A DNA stretch of 64,000 nucleotides from Nitrincola iocasae (GCF_008727795.1 NZ_CP044222.1:186001-250000); one strand, 5' to 3'; positions 15,977 to 25,529 are shown, counted from the first letter of the stretch. The notes: generated by a model from the sequence alone, not told the origin. Made by a program: numbers and translations.

Positions 15977-17236
15977 ATGAATCTATCTGAATTAAAACTC
16001 AAAAGTGTTCCAGATCTACTGGAAATTGCAAACAGCATGGGCATCCAGAACATGGCCCGTTCCCGCAAACAGGATGTGATTTTTGCCATCCTGAAAAAGC
16101 ATGCTGTTAGCGGTGAAGATATATACGGCGACGGCGTCCTTGAAATACTTCAGGACGGCTTTGGTTTTTTACGCTCGGCAGATTCGTCTTACCTTGCCGG
16201 ACCTGATGACATTTATGTTTCACCCAGTCAGATTCGTCGCTTTAATCTGCGCACGGGCGATACCATCGCTGGAAAAATCAGGCCACCCAAAGATGGTGAG
16301 CGTTATTTCGCGCTGTTAAAAGTTAGCGAAATTAACTTTGACCGTCCTGAAAATGCCAAGAATAAAATACTGTTCGAGAACCTGACACCGCTATTCGCCC
16401 AATCGCGCATACGCATGGAAGTCGGTAATGGCAGTACCGAAGATATTACTGCCCGTGTCATCGATCTGGTGTCACCTATGGGCAAAGGTCAGCGTGCGCT
16501 GATCGTATCGCCGCCTAAAGCCGGTAAAACGCTGATGTTGCAGAATATTGCCAACAGCATTACCCGCAACAGCCCAGATTGCTACTTGATTGTGCTGTTA
16601 ATAGATGAGCGCCCGGAAGAAGTGACAGATATGCAGCGAACTGTCCGCGGTGAGGTTGTTGCCTCAACGTTTGATGAGCCGCCTTCACGTCACGTACAGG
16701 TCGCTGAAATGGTGCTGGAAAAAGCCAAGCGTCTGACTGAGCATAAAAAAGATGTGGTCATCCTGCTGGATTCCATTACCCGTCTGGCACGTGCTTATAA
16801 CACCGTGATTCCGTCTTCCGGTAAAGTATTGACGGGTGGTGTCGATGCCCATGCTCTGGAACGCCCCAAGCGTTTCTTTGGTGCGGCGCGTAACATCGAA
16901 GAGGGTGGCAGCCTGACAATCATTGCCACAGCGTTGGTAGATACCGGTTCCAAAATGGACGAAGTTATCTACGAAGAGTTTAAAGGTACCGGTAATGCTG
17001 AAGTGCATCTGGACCGTCGTATTGCGGAAAAGCGTGTGTTCCCGGCAATTAATATCCGTCGTTCAGGTACACGCCGTGAAGATCTGTTGACTACAGAAGA
17101 TGAACTGCAGCGTATCTGGATCTTACGCAAATTGCTTGATCCGATGGATGATTCCGCCGCTACCGAGTTCGTCATCGATAAGCTGAAAGACTTTAAGACC
17201 AATGATGAGTTTTTCCAGTCGATGAAGCGTAAGTAA
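15977..17236 (+). CDS. rho: Transcription termination factor Rho
   Basis: Hexameric RNA-dependent ATPase that terminates transcription at rut sites. The 419 residues match the family exactly. The order is an N-terminal helical domain (MNLSELKLKSVPDLLEIA), the cold-shock-like RNA-binding fold (GFGFLRSADSSYLAGPDDI near 60), Walker A PPKAGKTLML near 178, Walker B VVILLDSITRLARAYN near 258, and the R-loop ALVDTGSKMDE near 320. There is no Shine-Dalgarno sequence before the ATG (TTCTAAAAAACT), which fits tight self-limitation. Confidence 0.98.
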   Translation: MNLSELKLKSVPDLLEIANSMGIQNMARSRKQDVIFAILKKHAVSGEDIYGDGVLEILQDGFGFLRSADSSYLAGPDDIYVSPSQIRRFNLRTGDTIAGKIRPPKDGERYFALLKVSEINFDRPENAKNKILFENLTPLFAQSRIRMEVGNGSTEDITARVIDLVSPMGKGQRALIVSPPKAGKTLMLQNIANSITRNSPDCYLIVLLIDERPEEVTDMQRTVRGEVVASTFDEPPSRHVQVAEMVLEKAKRLTEHKKDVVILLDSITRLARAYNTVIPSSGKVLTGGVDAHALERPKRFFGAARNIEEGGSLTIIATALVDTGSKMDEVIYEEFKGTGNAEVHLDRRIAEKRVFPAINIRRSGTRREDLLTTEDELQRIWILRKLLDPMDDSAATEFVIDKLKDFKTNDEFFQSMKRK

Positions 17237-17299
17237 GCGATCTGTAAAAACGATCTGCAAAAAGAGTTCTGACGTAAACATTCGAAACTCTTTCACCCA

Positions 17300-17330
17300 G
17301 ACACCCAGGTAGCGTTGCTGTCTGGGTGTC
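17300..17330 (+). terminator. Hairpin after rho
   Basis: A perfect nine-base-pair stem (GACACCCAG / CTGGGTGTC) with a 13-base loop in the rho-ubiD gap. No U-tract follows, so it could be a Rho-dependent or mRNA-stability element rather than an intrinsic terminator. Confidence 0.35.
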
Positions 17331-17351
17331 AGTGTCTGGTAAGACTTAGCT

Positions 17352-18845
17352 ATGTCCACGCCAAAATATAATGACCTTCGCGATTTTATCCAGATGCTTG
17401 AGGCCAGAGGTCAGCTCAAGCGCATTACCCAGCCTGTCAGCCCTGTGCTGGAAATGACTGAAATCGCGGATCGAACCCTGCGTGCAGGTGGCCCCGCACT
17501 GTTATTTGAGAACCCGATTGGGTTCGATATTCCGGTATTGGCCAATCTGTTCGGTACGCCTGAGCGGGTGGCCTTGGGCATGGGGCAAGAATCTGTATCT
17601 GCACTGCGTGATGTGGGTCTATTGCTGGCGCAGTTAAAAGAGCCGGAACCACCCAAGGGCTTCAAAGATGCCTGGGACAAGCTACCGGTATTCAGACAGG
17701 TGCTGAATATGGGACCGAAGCTGGTTAAATCAGCACCCTGTCAGGCCGTTGTAACTGAAGGCGACGCTGTAGATCTGTATCGTTTACCCATTCAAACCTG
17801 TTGGCCAGGCGATGCCGGGCCCTTGGTCACTTGGCCATTGGTGATTACCCGTGGGCCGAATAAAAGTCGACAGAATCTGGGTATTTATCGACAGCAGCTG
17901 ATTGGTCGTAATAAGCTGATTATGCGCTGGTTGGCGCATCGTGGCGGCGCACTGGATTTCCGTGAATGGAAACAGCAGCATCCCGGTGAACCTTTCCCTG
18001 TAGCTGTCGCCTTGGGGGCTGATCCTGCTACTATTCTTGGTGCTGTGACACCGGTACCGGACACGCTATCCGAATATGCTTTTGCTGGTTTATTGCGCGG
18101 TGGAAAGACCGAGCTGGTGAAATGTATCGGTAATGATTTGCAAGTACCTGCAAGTGCCGAATTCATTCTGGAAGGCTATATCGATCCGGACGAAACCGCT
18201 GAGGAAGGCCCATTTGGCGATCATACCGGTTATTATAATGAAGTGGACCGTTTCCCGGTTTTTACCGTAGAGCGCATTACCCACCGCAAGGATCCAATCT
18301 ATCACAGTACCTATACTGGCAGACCGCCGGATGAACCGGCGGTGTTAGGTGTTGCACTCAATGAAGTGTTCGTACCAATTCTGCAGAAACAGTTTCCAGA
18401 AATCGTCGACTTCTATCTGCCGCCGGAAGGCTGCTCTTACCGCCTTGCCGTGGTCACGATGAAGAAGCAGTATCCAGGCCACGCCAAACGGGTGATGCTG
18501 GGTGTCTGGTCGTTTTTACGTCAGTTTATGTATACCAAGTTTGTCATTGTATGTGACGACGATGTGAATGCGCGTGACTGGAAGGATGTTATCTGGGCCA
18601 TGACCACGCGTATGGATCCTGCAAGAGACACCGTCATGATCGAGAACACACCAATTGATTACCTGGATTTTGCGTCACCTGTTTCTGGTCTGGGATCAAA
18701 AATGGGCATGGATGCAACCAATAAATGGCCTGGGGAAACCCAGCGTGAATGGGGTGAGCCAATTCAGATGTCTGCAGAGATCAAGGCGCATGTAGATGAT
18801 ATATGGGACAGTTTAGGTATTATTTCTGGAGAGAGTTTTGAATAG
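17352..18845 (+). CDS. ubiD: 4-hydroxy-3-polyprenylbenzoate decarboxylase
   Basis: Prenyl-FMN-dependent decarboxylase of aerobic ubiquinone synthesis that removes the carboxyl group of the prenylated hydroxybenzoate ring. The 497 residues match E. coli UbiD. The N-terminal segment YNDLRDFIQMLEARGQLKRI and the active-site segment EGPFGDHTGYYNEVDRFPVF near residue 285, which carries the catalytic glutamate, are strongly conserved. The gene overlaps the flavin reductase gene fre by eight bases, the same pair as in E. coli; UbiX, which makes the cofactor, is not in this window. Confidence 0.97.
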   Translation: MSTPKYNDLRDFIQMLEARGQLKRITQPVSPVLEMTEIADRTLRAGGPALLFENPIGFDIPVLANLFGTPERVALGMGQESVSALRDVGLLLAQLKEPEPPKGFKDAWDKLPVFRQVLNMGPKLVKSAPCQAVVTEGDAVDLYRLPIQTCWPGDAGPLVTWPLVITRGPNKSRQNLGIYRQQLIGRNKLIMRWLAHRGGALDFREWKQQHPGEPFPVAVALGADPATILGAVTPVPDTLSEYAFAGLLRGGKTELVKCIGNDLQVPASAEFILEGYIDPDETAEEGPFGDHTGYYNEVDRFPVFTVERITHRKDPIYHSTYTGRPPDEPAVLGVALNEVFVPILQKQFPEIVDFYLPPEGCSYRLAVVTMKKQYPGHAKRVMLGVWSFLRQFMYTKFVIVCDDDVNARDWKDVIWAMTTRMDPARDTVMIENTPIDYLDFASPVSGLGSKMGMDATNKWPGETQREWGEPIQMSAEIKAHVDDIWDSLGIISGESFE

Positions 18846-19578
18846 ATATACGGCAAAAATAATCAGTAATGAGCGTTTGAATCGTGATGTCTATCGGGTT
18901 CGGATTGCGCTGAAAGCATCAGGGTCTGAACCAGCAATTTTTAGTGCGGGTCAGTATCTTGAGCTATTTTTGCCAGATGGTCGCAGTGCGTTCTTTTCTA
19001 TCGCATCAGCTCCAGAGCAGGCGGACGAGCTGGAGCTACATATTCGTCATATGCCAGATAGTGAGATGAATTGTGCGCTTGTTGCGCACCTGGAGCAGGC
19101 TTCCGAAGTGGAACTGAGCATGGCTATGGGGCAGTGTCATCTTTCTGCCGCAGCTTTATCAACTGAGCGCACACTGGTTTTTGTTGCCGGTAGTACCGGC
19201 TTTGCGCAAATAAAAAGCATGGTTGAGCATTTGTTAGCCAATCAGGTAACTCAGCCTATTCATGTTTTCTGGGGTGGGCGGATTGCTGATGATCTCTATC
19301 TGGATGATCTGGCCCGTCAGTGGGCAAATGACTACTCCAATCTACACTATACCGCTGTAGTATCAGAGCCCAACGCTAGTTGGCTGGGTGAGCGAGGATT
19401 GCTGCCTGACATCGTGGCGGCAGACATTCAGGCACCCGCTGAAACGGATATTTATGCCTGCGGCTCACCCGGTATGGTGTATGCACTGGTTGATGCACTG
19501 GAAGCCAAAGGCATCAGCGAGCGCCAGATACATGCGGATGTGTTTGCCTATGCGCCCCGGCCTAAGGCAACAAGCTAA
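18838..19578 (+). CDS. fre: NAD(P)H-flavin reductase
   Basis: Reduces free FMN/FAD/riboflavin with NAD(P)H; Fre/LuxG type of the ferredoxin-reductase superfamily, 246 residues. The FAD-domain motif is AFFSIASAPEQ near residue 58, the NAD-domain motifs are FVAGSTGFAQIKSM near residue 115 and YACGSPGMVYAL near residue 205. The start is a TTG at 18838, seven bases after GGAGAG and inside the ubiD stop region, giving MNRYTAKIISNERLN; no ATG near this point would keep the conserved N-terminus. The coupling suggests reduced flavin may be supplied for prenyl-FMN synthesis (inference). Confidence 0.9.
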   Translation: MNRYTAKIISNERLNRDVYRVRIALKASGSEPAIFSAGQYLELFLPDGRSAFFSIASAPEQADELELHIRHMPDSEMNCALVAHLEQASEVELSMAMGQCHLSAAALSTERTLVFVAGSTGFAQIKSMVEHLLANQVTQPIHVFWGGRIADDLYLDDLARQWANDYSNLHYTAVVSEPNASWLGERGLLPDIVAADIQAPAETDIYACGSPGMVYALVDALEAKGISERQIHADVFAYAPRPKATS

Positions 19579-19591
19579 CGATTTGAATCAA

Positions 19592-19620
19592 GGGTGCGTC
19601 TAAGTCTATTAGACGCACCC
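19592..19620. terminator. Terminator hairpin between fre and hemY
   Basis: A perfect 12-base-pair stem (GGGTGCGTCTAA / TTAGACGCACCC) with a five-base loop between two convergent genes. U-tracts are lacking on both strands (only TTCAAA on the minus strand), so its strength is uncertain. Confidence 0.6.
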
Positions 19621-19629
19621 CTCAGGCAC

Positions 19630-20889
19630 CTAGTCGGCTTTAAGTGCCGGTTTCGGTAGGGGTAGATCGGGCAATTTCGCTGTCAGATTGCTAATACCCT
19701 GATTCATAACCTGCATGGCTTTTTCCGGTTGTTCCAATTGCTGCAACAAACGGGCAAACTCGGCGCAGGTGTCCAGGTCAGGATCAATACTTAAGCTTTG
19801 CTCATAAAACCCTACCGCCTCACTCCACAGTTGGCATTTTGCTGCCAATCTTGCCAGGGCAATATATAATCCCGGGCTTTGTTCATGAACCGATAACCAT
19901 TTTTGTGCTTGTTGATAAAGCTTGCGTGGTTTGGTGCTATCGATTAGACCATAAAGGGGAATAAGTGTTTCACTCCAGCGGGTTTCCAGACGTTGGCGCA
20001 ATAAAGTTTCTACGGCCTTATAGTCACCGGCAGTGATTAACTGTTCGGCATATTCTGCCACTACATCATCGTAACTGGATGCTGTTTCAGGCATGCTTAC
20101 CCAGACACTCTGTAGATGCCGGACCCGCTGTTCCGGTTCGGGTGTAGAGCCTCCTGCTGTTGGTGTTTTCTGTTTATGCAGCAGATGTAACAGTGTTTCA
20201 CGCTCCAGACGATTTAGATTTTCCTGTGGTAGTGCTTTGCTGCGGCGCAGATCGGGTAGAATATCGGCAACACCCTGCCAATCATGCAAACGTGCCGAGA
20301 CATCGGCCAGCAAGGACAGAATTTGTTTATTGTGTGGTTGTTTGCGACGCAGTTTGAGTAAATTGGCCAGCGCCGCTTCCAGTTGTCCGCGTGAAACCTG
20401 AATCTGCGCTTGGGTAATGCTGACCGCCAGGCTGGCTTCAGGGGTCGACTTTAAAGCTTTTTTCAGCAGTTCATCAGCACCGGCCTGGTCTCCATTCTCA
20501 TGTGCAGCCCGAGCAGCTGCCAGGTAGTTGATTGCAGGCAAGTCGAAGTTTTCTGCGCTGCGCGTCAGGGATTTTTGTGCCTTGCTCCACTCGCCTTCGG
20601 ACAGGGCCAGCAGGCCCTTCAAGGTATTTCTCCGTGCAGATTGCTGTTTCTTGATGGCTCGCCAATGACGGAAGCGTCCCGTTGGCAGGCGGGTATTAAA
20701 GATCAGATTGAAGATCAAATGCAGCAGTATAAAGGCAATGAATACGCCAACCAGAAATACCCACAGGGTGGTTTCAACGGTGGTGTTGTTATAGGCCAGC
20801 AGCACATAACCGGAATCGGTGACCATCATCTGGCCAGCCCAAGCACCGGCTACAAGGACCAGTAACAGTAATACGAAAAGGCGCTTCAT
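19630..20889 (-). CDS. hemY: HemY, TPR protein of the hem operon
   Basis: Inner-membrane protein of 419 residues encoded with the tetrapyrrole genes. Two transmembrane helices lie at about 3-20 (LFVLLLLVLVAGAWAG) and 40-65 (LWVFLVGVFIAFILLHLIF), followed by TPR-like helical repeats such as YLAAARAAHENGDQAGADELL and AVGFYEQSLSIDPDLDT. It is not the protoporphyrinogen oxidase called HemY in Bacillus. Its ATG overlaps the hemX stop by one base (TGATG), so it is the last gene of the hemCDXY operon. The exact function is not settled in the family. Confidence 0.9.
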   Translation of the reverse strand: MKRLFVLLLLVLVAGAWAGQMMVTDSGYVLLAYNNTTVETTLWVFLVGVFIAFILLHLIFNLIFNTRLPTGRFRHWRAIKKQQSARRNTLKGLLALSEGEWSKAQKSLTRSAENFDLPAINYLAAARAAHENGDQAGADELLKKALKSTPEASLAVSITQAQIQVSRGQLEAALANLLKLRRKQPHNKQILSLLADVSARLHDWQGVADILPDLRRSKALPQENLNRLERETLLHLLHKQKTPTAGGSTPEPEQRVRHLQSVWVSMPETASSYDDVVAEYAEQLITAGDYKAVETLLRQRLETRWSETLIPLYGLIDSTKPRKLYQQAQKWLSVHEQSPGLYIALARLAAKCQLWSEAVGFYEQSLSIDPDLDTCAEFARLLQQLEQPEKAMQVMNQGISNLTAKLPDLPLPKPALKAD

Positions 20890-22208
20890 CAGTTGCCTCC
20901 TTCACGCTTCAGGCGGCGCAATTCACTGATGTGAGTCTGTAATGCATCCAGCGATGCATTGATCGACGGCACCTCTGGGGCGACTTCGACAGCTTTCAGT
21001 TCATCAAGGCCGCGCAACAATGACTGGGTTGTTGCATCGCTGGGTTCAAAATAGTCCGCTATCCAGCGGCTGGCTTTTTCCAGGCTCTCTGAATAGGCGC
21101 CTTGGCGGCGTTGCAGCAACGCGTGTTGAGCTTGTTCCAGCATCAGGTGCAGGTTTTGTTGCAGATAGTAGGTTTGTTCTGGTGAGAGCAAAGGTTCAAC
21201 CGGGTCATCACGGTGTTGGATTACAACCAGTTGATCCAGCTTAGACATGGCGCTGGACAGTGCGTTTTTGGCGCCAGCTCCCCAAGTGTCACGGACTGCT
21301 TCAGGTGTTATCTCTTCCAGCATATCCGGTAGCTGACGACGATCTGTAACCGGTGTCATGCGTAGATCAGACACGCGTGCATTCAAAGCACTGAGGCGTA
21401 GGAAAACGCCTTCGGTATCCAGACGGGGAACAGCATCCAGTGCGGCGATATCCTCTGCCAGAGCTTCGCGGACCGGATAGAGTGCCGCGTCATCTGCCTG
21501 TTGCAGTATTTCGTCAGCAGACCTGAGCAAGGCCAGGGCACCCGTGGCGCTTTGTTCCATTAGTACACGCTGGTTGGCAAGGCGCAATAGATACTCAGCC
21601 TCAGCCAGCAGCCAGTCCTTTTCGGAAACGACCTGCTGTGCTTGAACCTGACGAATGCTTTGAGTCAAGCGTTGTTGCAGACTGTCGACGTTACGTTGGC
21701 TGGCCGCTGTTTGCTCCTTCAATTGGCCTAGTTGCTGATTGATGCCCGCCGCCTGCTCGCTAACAGAGGAAACCGTACGAGCTACTTCAGTAGCATTACT
21801 GGCCAGTCGGGTTTCGACCTCAGCCGCCAAACTGACGGTTTTATTCTGCAGCTGTTGGTTCTGGTAAAACAAATAGCCAGATAAGCCCAATGCAGCCAAG
21901 GCGATAACTAAGGCTGCTCTTGCGGGCCAGGGGGATGAGGATTTAGATGCCGTTGCTGTGTCTGAGCTGTGTGTGGCTAATCCGGGCTTGGCTTGGCGGA
22001 CCTCAGATTCAGTGGCTGTACTCTCAACTGCACTGCTCTCAGTTGCAAGGCTCTCAGTTGCAAGGCTCTCTGAGGTAGGGCTCTCTGTAGCACTGGAGGT
22101 GCTATCGTCTCCTGGCGCCGCTGTTGTGTGTGTATCCGGTTGTTCTGTTTCAGCTACAGGTGTTTCAGGATTACTATTCTGGTCGGGTTTATCAGATTTA
22201 TTTGTCAT
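20889..22208 (-). CDS. hemX: HemX-like protein (uroporphyrinogen III methylase-region membrane protein)
   Basis: A 439-residue protein with a long acidic, Ser/Thr/Glu-rich N-terminus (residues 1-80) that contains near-repeats of SLATE and SAVE/TATE units. One transmembrane helix follows (AALVIALAALGLSGYLFYQN, about 92-112), then a coiled-coil region (about 115-190) and a helical domain that includes DWLLAEAEYLLRLANQRVLM. This layout is that of gammaproteobacterial HemX, whose role is undefined; methyltransferase motifs are absent. It overlaps hemD by four bases upstream and hemY by one base downstream. Confidence 0.88.
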   Translation of the reverse strand: MTNKSDKPDQNSNPETPVAETEQPDTHTTAAPGDDSTSSATESPTSESLATESLATESSAVESTATESEVRQAKPGLATHSSDTATASKSSSPWPARAALVIALAALGLSGYLFYQNQQLQNKTVSLAAEVETRLASNATEVARTVSSVSEQAAGINQQLGQLKEQTAASQRNVDSLQQRLTQSIRQVQAQQVVSEKDWLLAEAEYLLRLANQRVLMEQSATGALALLRSADEILQQADDAALYPVREALAEDIAALDAVPRLDTEGVFLRLSALNARVSDLRMTPVTDRRQLPDMLEEITPEAVRDTWGAGAKNALSSAMSKLDQLVVIQHRDDPVEPLLSPEQTYYLQQNLHLMLEQAQHALLQRRQGAYSESLEKASRWIADYFEPSDATTQSLLRGLDELKAVEVAPEVPSINASLDALQTHISELRRLKREGGN

Positions 22209-23023
22209 GCCAGCTGTTCCAAGTCATTTCCGGGGAGAGTGGCCCGGACCATTGAGTCGTCATCCGGTCCCTGTGCAACTCTGACCCGCCTGTATCCCAG
22301 CTCCCGTGCAATGACGGCAATGCGTTCACTGGGCACTATTAAAAGCGTGTTGAGCAGCGGTTGATACCGGTCTGCTGAATAGGCCGTAATAAGGGTCTGC
22401 AGGTTTAACAGACCTTCGCCGCTGGTAATGAGCAGCGCCGACAAGGGTTCATCCAGCAGTTTCTGCTTTACTGTTTGTTCAGAATAACCGGGGAGACGTC
22501 GATAGTAAACTGTACCATAGTCAACTCTGGCTCCGCGTGCTGTCAGGGTGGAGCGCATTAGATCTCGACCGCCATTGCCTCGCAGTATCAGAATCCGCTG
22601 ACCATTAACCTGTTGGAACCTGTCGCTAGCGAGCAGCGCTTCAGAGTCATAGCCCTGATCACTGGACCAGGCAGGGATACCCTGCTTTTCAAGCTGCTTA
22701 ACTGTCTGGCGGCCTATACCGATCCAGTCGATGCCCAAGGGGAATTGTGGCCAGAAGTCTTCGATCAGTTCAACACCCAGTCTGGCGGCATTGGGGCTGA
22801 CAAAAATGACTTTCTGGTAGAGATCCAGATCCAGCAGGCAGTACTTGAGGTCGGCGTAAGCCGCATCTGAATCACTCACCGGTTCGATCTGGATGAGTGG
22901 CAGGCATACGGCCTCGCCACCAAGCGCCTGGATCAGCGCCTGCTGTGTCTGGCTCTGATGGACCGCTCGAGTGACCAGTAAACGCTGTCCTTGCAGCGGT
23001 TTAGCCGCGTTCTGTGTAGACAT
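22205..23023 (-). CDS. hemD: Uroporphyrinogen-III synthase
   Basis: Closes hydroxymethylbilane to uroporphyrinogen III with inversion of ring D. The family is poorly conserved; the assignment rests on the 272-residue two-domain layout, the N-terminal RLLVTRAVHQSQTQQALIQ, QRILILRGNGGRDLM near residue 137, LLITSGEGLLNL near residue 198, and above all the position between hemC and hemX. Its start lies 23 bases inside hemC, so translation is coupled. Confidence 0.93.
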   Translation of the reverse strand: MSTQNAAKPLQGQRLLVTRAVHQSQTQQALIQALGGEAVCLPLIQIEPVSDSDAAYADLKYCLLDLDLYQKVIFVSPNAARLGVELIEDFWPQFPLGIDWIGIGRQTVKQLEKQGIPAWSSDQGYDSEALLASDRFQQVNGQRILILRGNGGRDLMRSTLTARGARVDYGTVYYRRLPGYSEQTVKQKLLDEPLSALLITSGEGLLNLQTLITAYSADRYQPLLNTLLIVPSERIAVIARELGYRRVRVAQGPDDDSMVRATLPGNDLEQLA

Positions 23024-23939
23024 GCTTTAATATGTCGTCAGCGCCCGCGGCAAGCAGTTGCTCCGCCAGTTGAATGCCCAGAGCCTCAGCGGACTCAACC
23101 GGACCGGTGATGTCATCGCGTAACACACGACTACCGTCCGGCAGGCCGACCAAACCACGTAACCAAAGCTGAGTATTGTTTTCCTGTAATACGGCATAGC
23201 AACCGATAGGCACCTGACAGCCCCCTTCAAGGCGACGGTTCATGGCGCGTTCTGCCAACACGCGGCTGGCTGTTTGAGTGTCGTGCAGGGGTTTCAGCAG
23301 ACTGATCAGTTCCTGATCATCGCTACGACACTCAATGCCGACAGCACCCTGTCCACCGGCAGGAAGGCACTCCTCGGCGGGCATCTCTCTACGGATACGC
23401 GCTTCCAGCTTGAGCCGAACCAAACCGGCAGTTGCCAGAATAATGGCGTCAAACTCTCCAGCATCCAGCTTGCCCAGGCGTGTCTGTACATTGCCGCGTA
23501 AACTGCTGACTTTCAGATCGGGGCGGCGTTCACGTACTTGAACCTCTCGGCGCAATGATGAGGTGCCGACATGGGCGCCCTGGGGGAGGTCGTCAAGCGA
23601 GGCGAAGTGGTTACTGATAAAGGCATCGGTAGGTTTTTCACGTGGACAAATCACGGCCAATCCCAGTCCTTCAGGAAATTCCATGGGTACATCTTTCATC
23701 GAATGTACGGCAATATCCGCACGATTCTCCAGCATGGCATTTTCCAGCTCTTTGACGAACAGACCTTTACCACCGATTTTTGCTAATGGCGTATCCAGAA
23801 TCTTGTCACCCTGAGTCACCATGGTGACCAGTTCAATCTGGATGCCAGGGTAGTGAGCTTCAAGCTCGGCTTTGACATATTCAGCCTGCCATAGGGCCAG
23901 CAGGCTTCGGCGTGTTGCGATACGGATGGTTCTGCTCAT
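23001..23939 (-). CDS. hemC: Porphobilinogen deaminase (hydroxymethylbilane synthase)
   Basis: Condenses four porphobilinogen units into hydroxymethylbilane. The 312-residue product from the ATG at 23939 (MSRTIRIATRRSLLALWQAE) has AGGA about ten bases upstream; a frame open to 23999 would add 20 unrelated residues. Motifs: GGKGLFVKELENAML near 60, SSLRREVQVRERRPDL near 130, and the dipyrromethane-cofactor cysteine in EGGCQVPIGCYA near 242. First gene of hemCDXY and divergent from argH, an arrangement also seen in pseudomonads. Confidence 0.96.
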   Translation of the reverse strand: MSRTIRIATRRSLLALWQAEYVKAELEAHYPGIQIELVTMVTQGDKILDTPLAKIGGKGLFVKELENAMLENRADIAVHSMKDVPMEFPEGLGLAVICPREKPTDAFISNHFASLDDLPQGAHVGTSSLRREVQVRERRPDLKVSSLRGNVQTRLGKLDAGEFDAIILATAGLVRLKLEARIRREMPAEECLPAGGQGAVGIECRSDDQELISLLKPLHDTQTASRVLAERAMNRRLEGGCQVPIGCYAVLQENNTQLWLRGLVGLPDGSRVLRDDITGPVESAEALGIQLAEQLLAAGADDILKHVYTERG

Positions 23940-24037
23940 AAGGGTGTCCTGTTGCCGTGAGTGCAAAAAATCAGATACAGATTGTAGCAGATTAACCACA
24001 ACGGGCGATAAACCCCACGGTAATCCGTGGCCAAGCT

Positions 24038-24046
24038 TGGTATAAT
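24038..24046 (+). promoter_or_regulatory. Candidate extended -10 promoter of argH
   Basis: TGG-TATAAT, an extended -10 with a perfect hexamer at 24041-24046, lies 54 bases upstream of the argH ATG in the 161-base hemC/argH divergent gap. No good -35 is visible, as is common for extended -10 promoters. Confidence 0.5.
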
Positions 24047-24100
24047 GGCGGGATTTTCAGCCATCCGCCAGTTCATGGCCTGTTCATGGAGAGTGTCAGT

Positions 24101-25504
24101 ATGAGCAACAAAACCAATCAGCAATGGGGCGGCCGTTTTTCCGAGCCGACCGATGCTTTTGTCGCGCGTTTTACCGCATCAGTTGATTTCGATAAACGCC
24201 TCTACAAGCAGGATATTCAGGGCTCCGTTGCCCATGCGCGGATGCTGACCCGGGTAGGTGTGCTGAGTCAGGATGAATGTGATGCTATTTTGCGCGGGTT
24301 GGGTGAAATTCGCGTTGAGATAGAACGGGGTGAGTTCGAGTGGTCGGTTGCATTAGAGGATGTTCACATGAACATCGAAGCGGCACTGACGCATAAAATA
24401 GGTGTGGTCGGCAAAAAGCTGCATACGGGGCGGTCACGTAACGATCAGGTAGCTACGGACATACGCCTCTATCTGCGCGATGAAACTGATTTGATCCTGG
24501 ATGAGCTATCCCGATTGCAGCAGGGGTTGCTGGAATTGGCTGAGCGTGAAGCCGATACCATCATGCCGGGCTTTACCCATCTGCAAACGGCGCAACCGGT
24601 GACCTTTGGCCACCATTTAATGGCCTGGTTTGAAATGCTTAGCCGTGATTATGAGCGCTTCGTTGATTGTCGCAAGCGTATCAATATTCTACCCTTGGGA
24701 GCCGCTGCACTGGCCGGTACCACCTATCCGATTGATCGCCACTATACGGCTGAACTGTTGAAGTTCACCGCTCCGGCAGGTAATTCACTCGACGCGGTAT
24801 CGGATCGTGACTTTGCCATAGAGTTCTGTGCCGCATCGAGCCTGTTGTTGATGCACATGACGCGAATGTCAGAAGAGCTGGTGCTCTGGGCCTCTGCGCA
24901 GTTTAATTTTGTTGATCTGCCGGATCGCTTCTGCACCGGTTCGTCGATTATGCCGCAAAAGAAAAATCCCGATGTGCCAGAGCTGGTAAGAGGCAAAAGT
25001 GGTCGGGTCTTTGGACATTTGTTCTCTTTGCTGACACTGATGAAGTCTCAGCCGCTGGCGTACAATAAAGATAATCAGGAAGACAAAGAGCCGCTGTTCG
25101 ACACAGTTGATACGGTTAAAGGTTGTTTGCGCGCTTTTGCTGATATGGTGCCAGCGCTACAGGCACGTAAAGAGGTGATGCGTGAAGCGGCCTTGCGAGG
25201 CTTTTCAACCGCTACGGACCTGGCTGATTATCTGGTGCGTAAGGGCGTTGCTTTCCGTGATGCGCATGAAATTGTCGGCTTGTCGGTGGCTTATGGCATC
25301 CGCACTGGTAAGGATCTGGGGCAGATGGAGCTATCCGAGTTGCAGCAGTTTTCTGACATCATTGCAGCGGATGTGTTTAGTGTATTAACGCTGGAAGGAT
25401 CTGTTTCCGCGCGTGATCACATAGGGGGGACCGCACCCAATCAAGTGCGTAAAGCCGTAGTCGCTGGTCACCAGTTGCTGTCAGGTCGTGATCTGCATAG
25501 TTGA
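24101..25504 (+). CDS. argH: Argininosuccinate lyase
   Basis: Last enzyme of arginine synthesis, splitting argininosuccinate into arginine and fumarate. The 467 residues start at MSNKTNQQWGGRFSEPTD (24101) with GGAG nine bases upstream; five further codons are open upstream. The fumarase/aspartase-superfamily signature GSSIMPQKKNPDVPEL near residue 283 is intact, as are HTGRSRNDQVATD near residue 107 and the TH segment MPGFTHLQTAQPVTFGHH near residue 155. Confidence 0.97.
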   Translation: MSNKTNQQWGGRFSEPTDAFVARFTASVDFDKRLYKQDIQGSVAHARMLTRVGVLSQDECDAILRGLGEIRVEIERGEFEWSVALEDVHMNIEAALTHKIGVVGKKLHTGRSRNDQVATDIRLYLRDETDLILDELSRLQQGLLELAEREADTIMPGFTHLQTAQPVTFGHHLMAWFEMLSRDYERFVDCRKRINILPLGAAALAGTTYPIDRHYTAELLKFTAPAGNSLDAVSDRDFAIEFCAASSLLLMHMTRMSEELVLWASAQFNFVDLPDRFCTGSSIMPQKKNPDVPELVRGKSGRVFGHLFSLLTLMKSQPLAYNKDNQEDKEPLFDTVDTVKGCLRAFADMVPALQARKEVMREAALRGFSTATDLADYLVRKGVAFRDAHEIVGLSVAYGIRTGKDLGQMELSELQQFSDIIAADVFSVLTLEGSVSARDHIGGTAPNQVRKAVVAGHQLLSGRDLHS

Positions 25505-25529
25505 TAGTAATATCCTTGGCCGGGTTAGG

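Noticed and set aside
15711..15980. 89-codon frame filling the trxA-rho gap
   Set aside because: Composition and sequence do not look coding, it crosses a hairpin, and it ends on the rho start; a leader RNA fits better.
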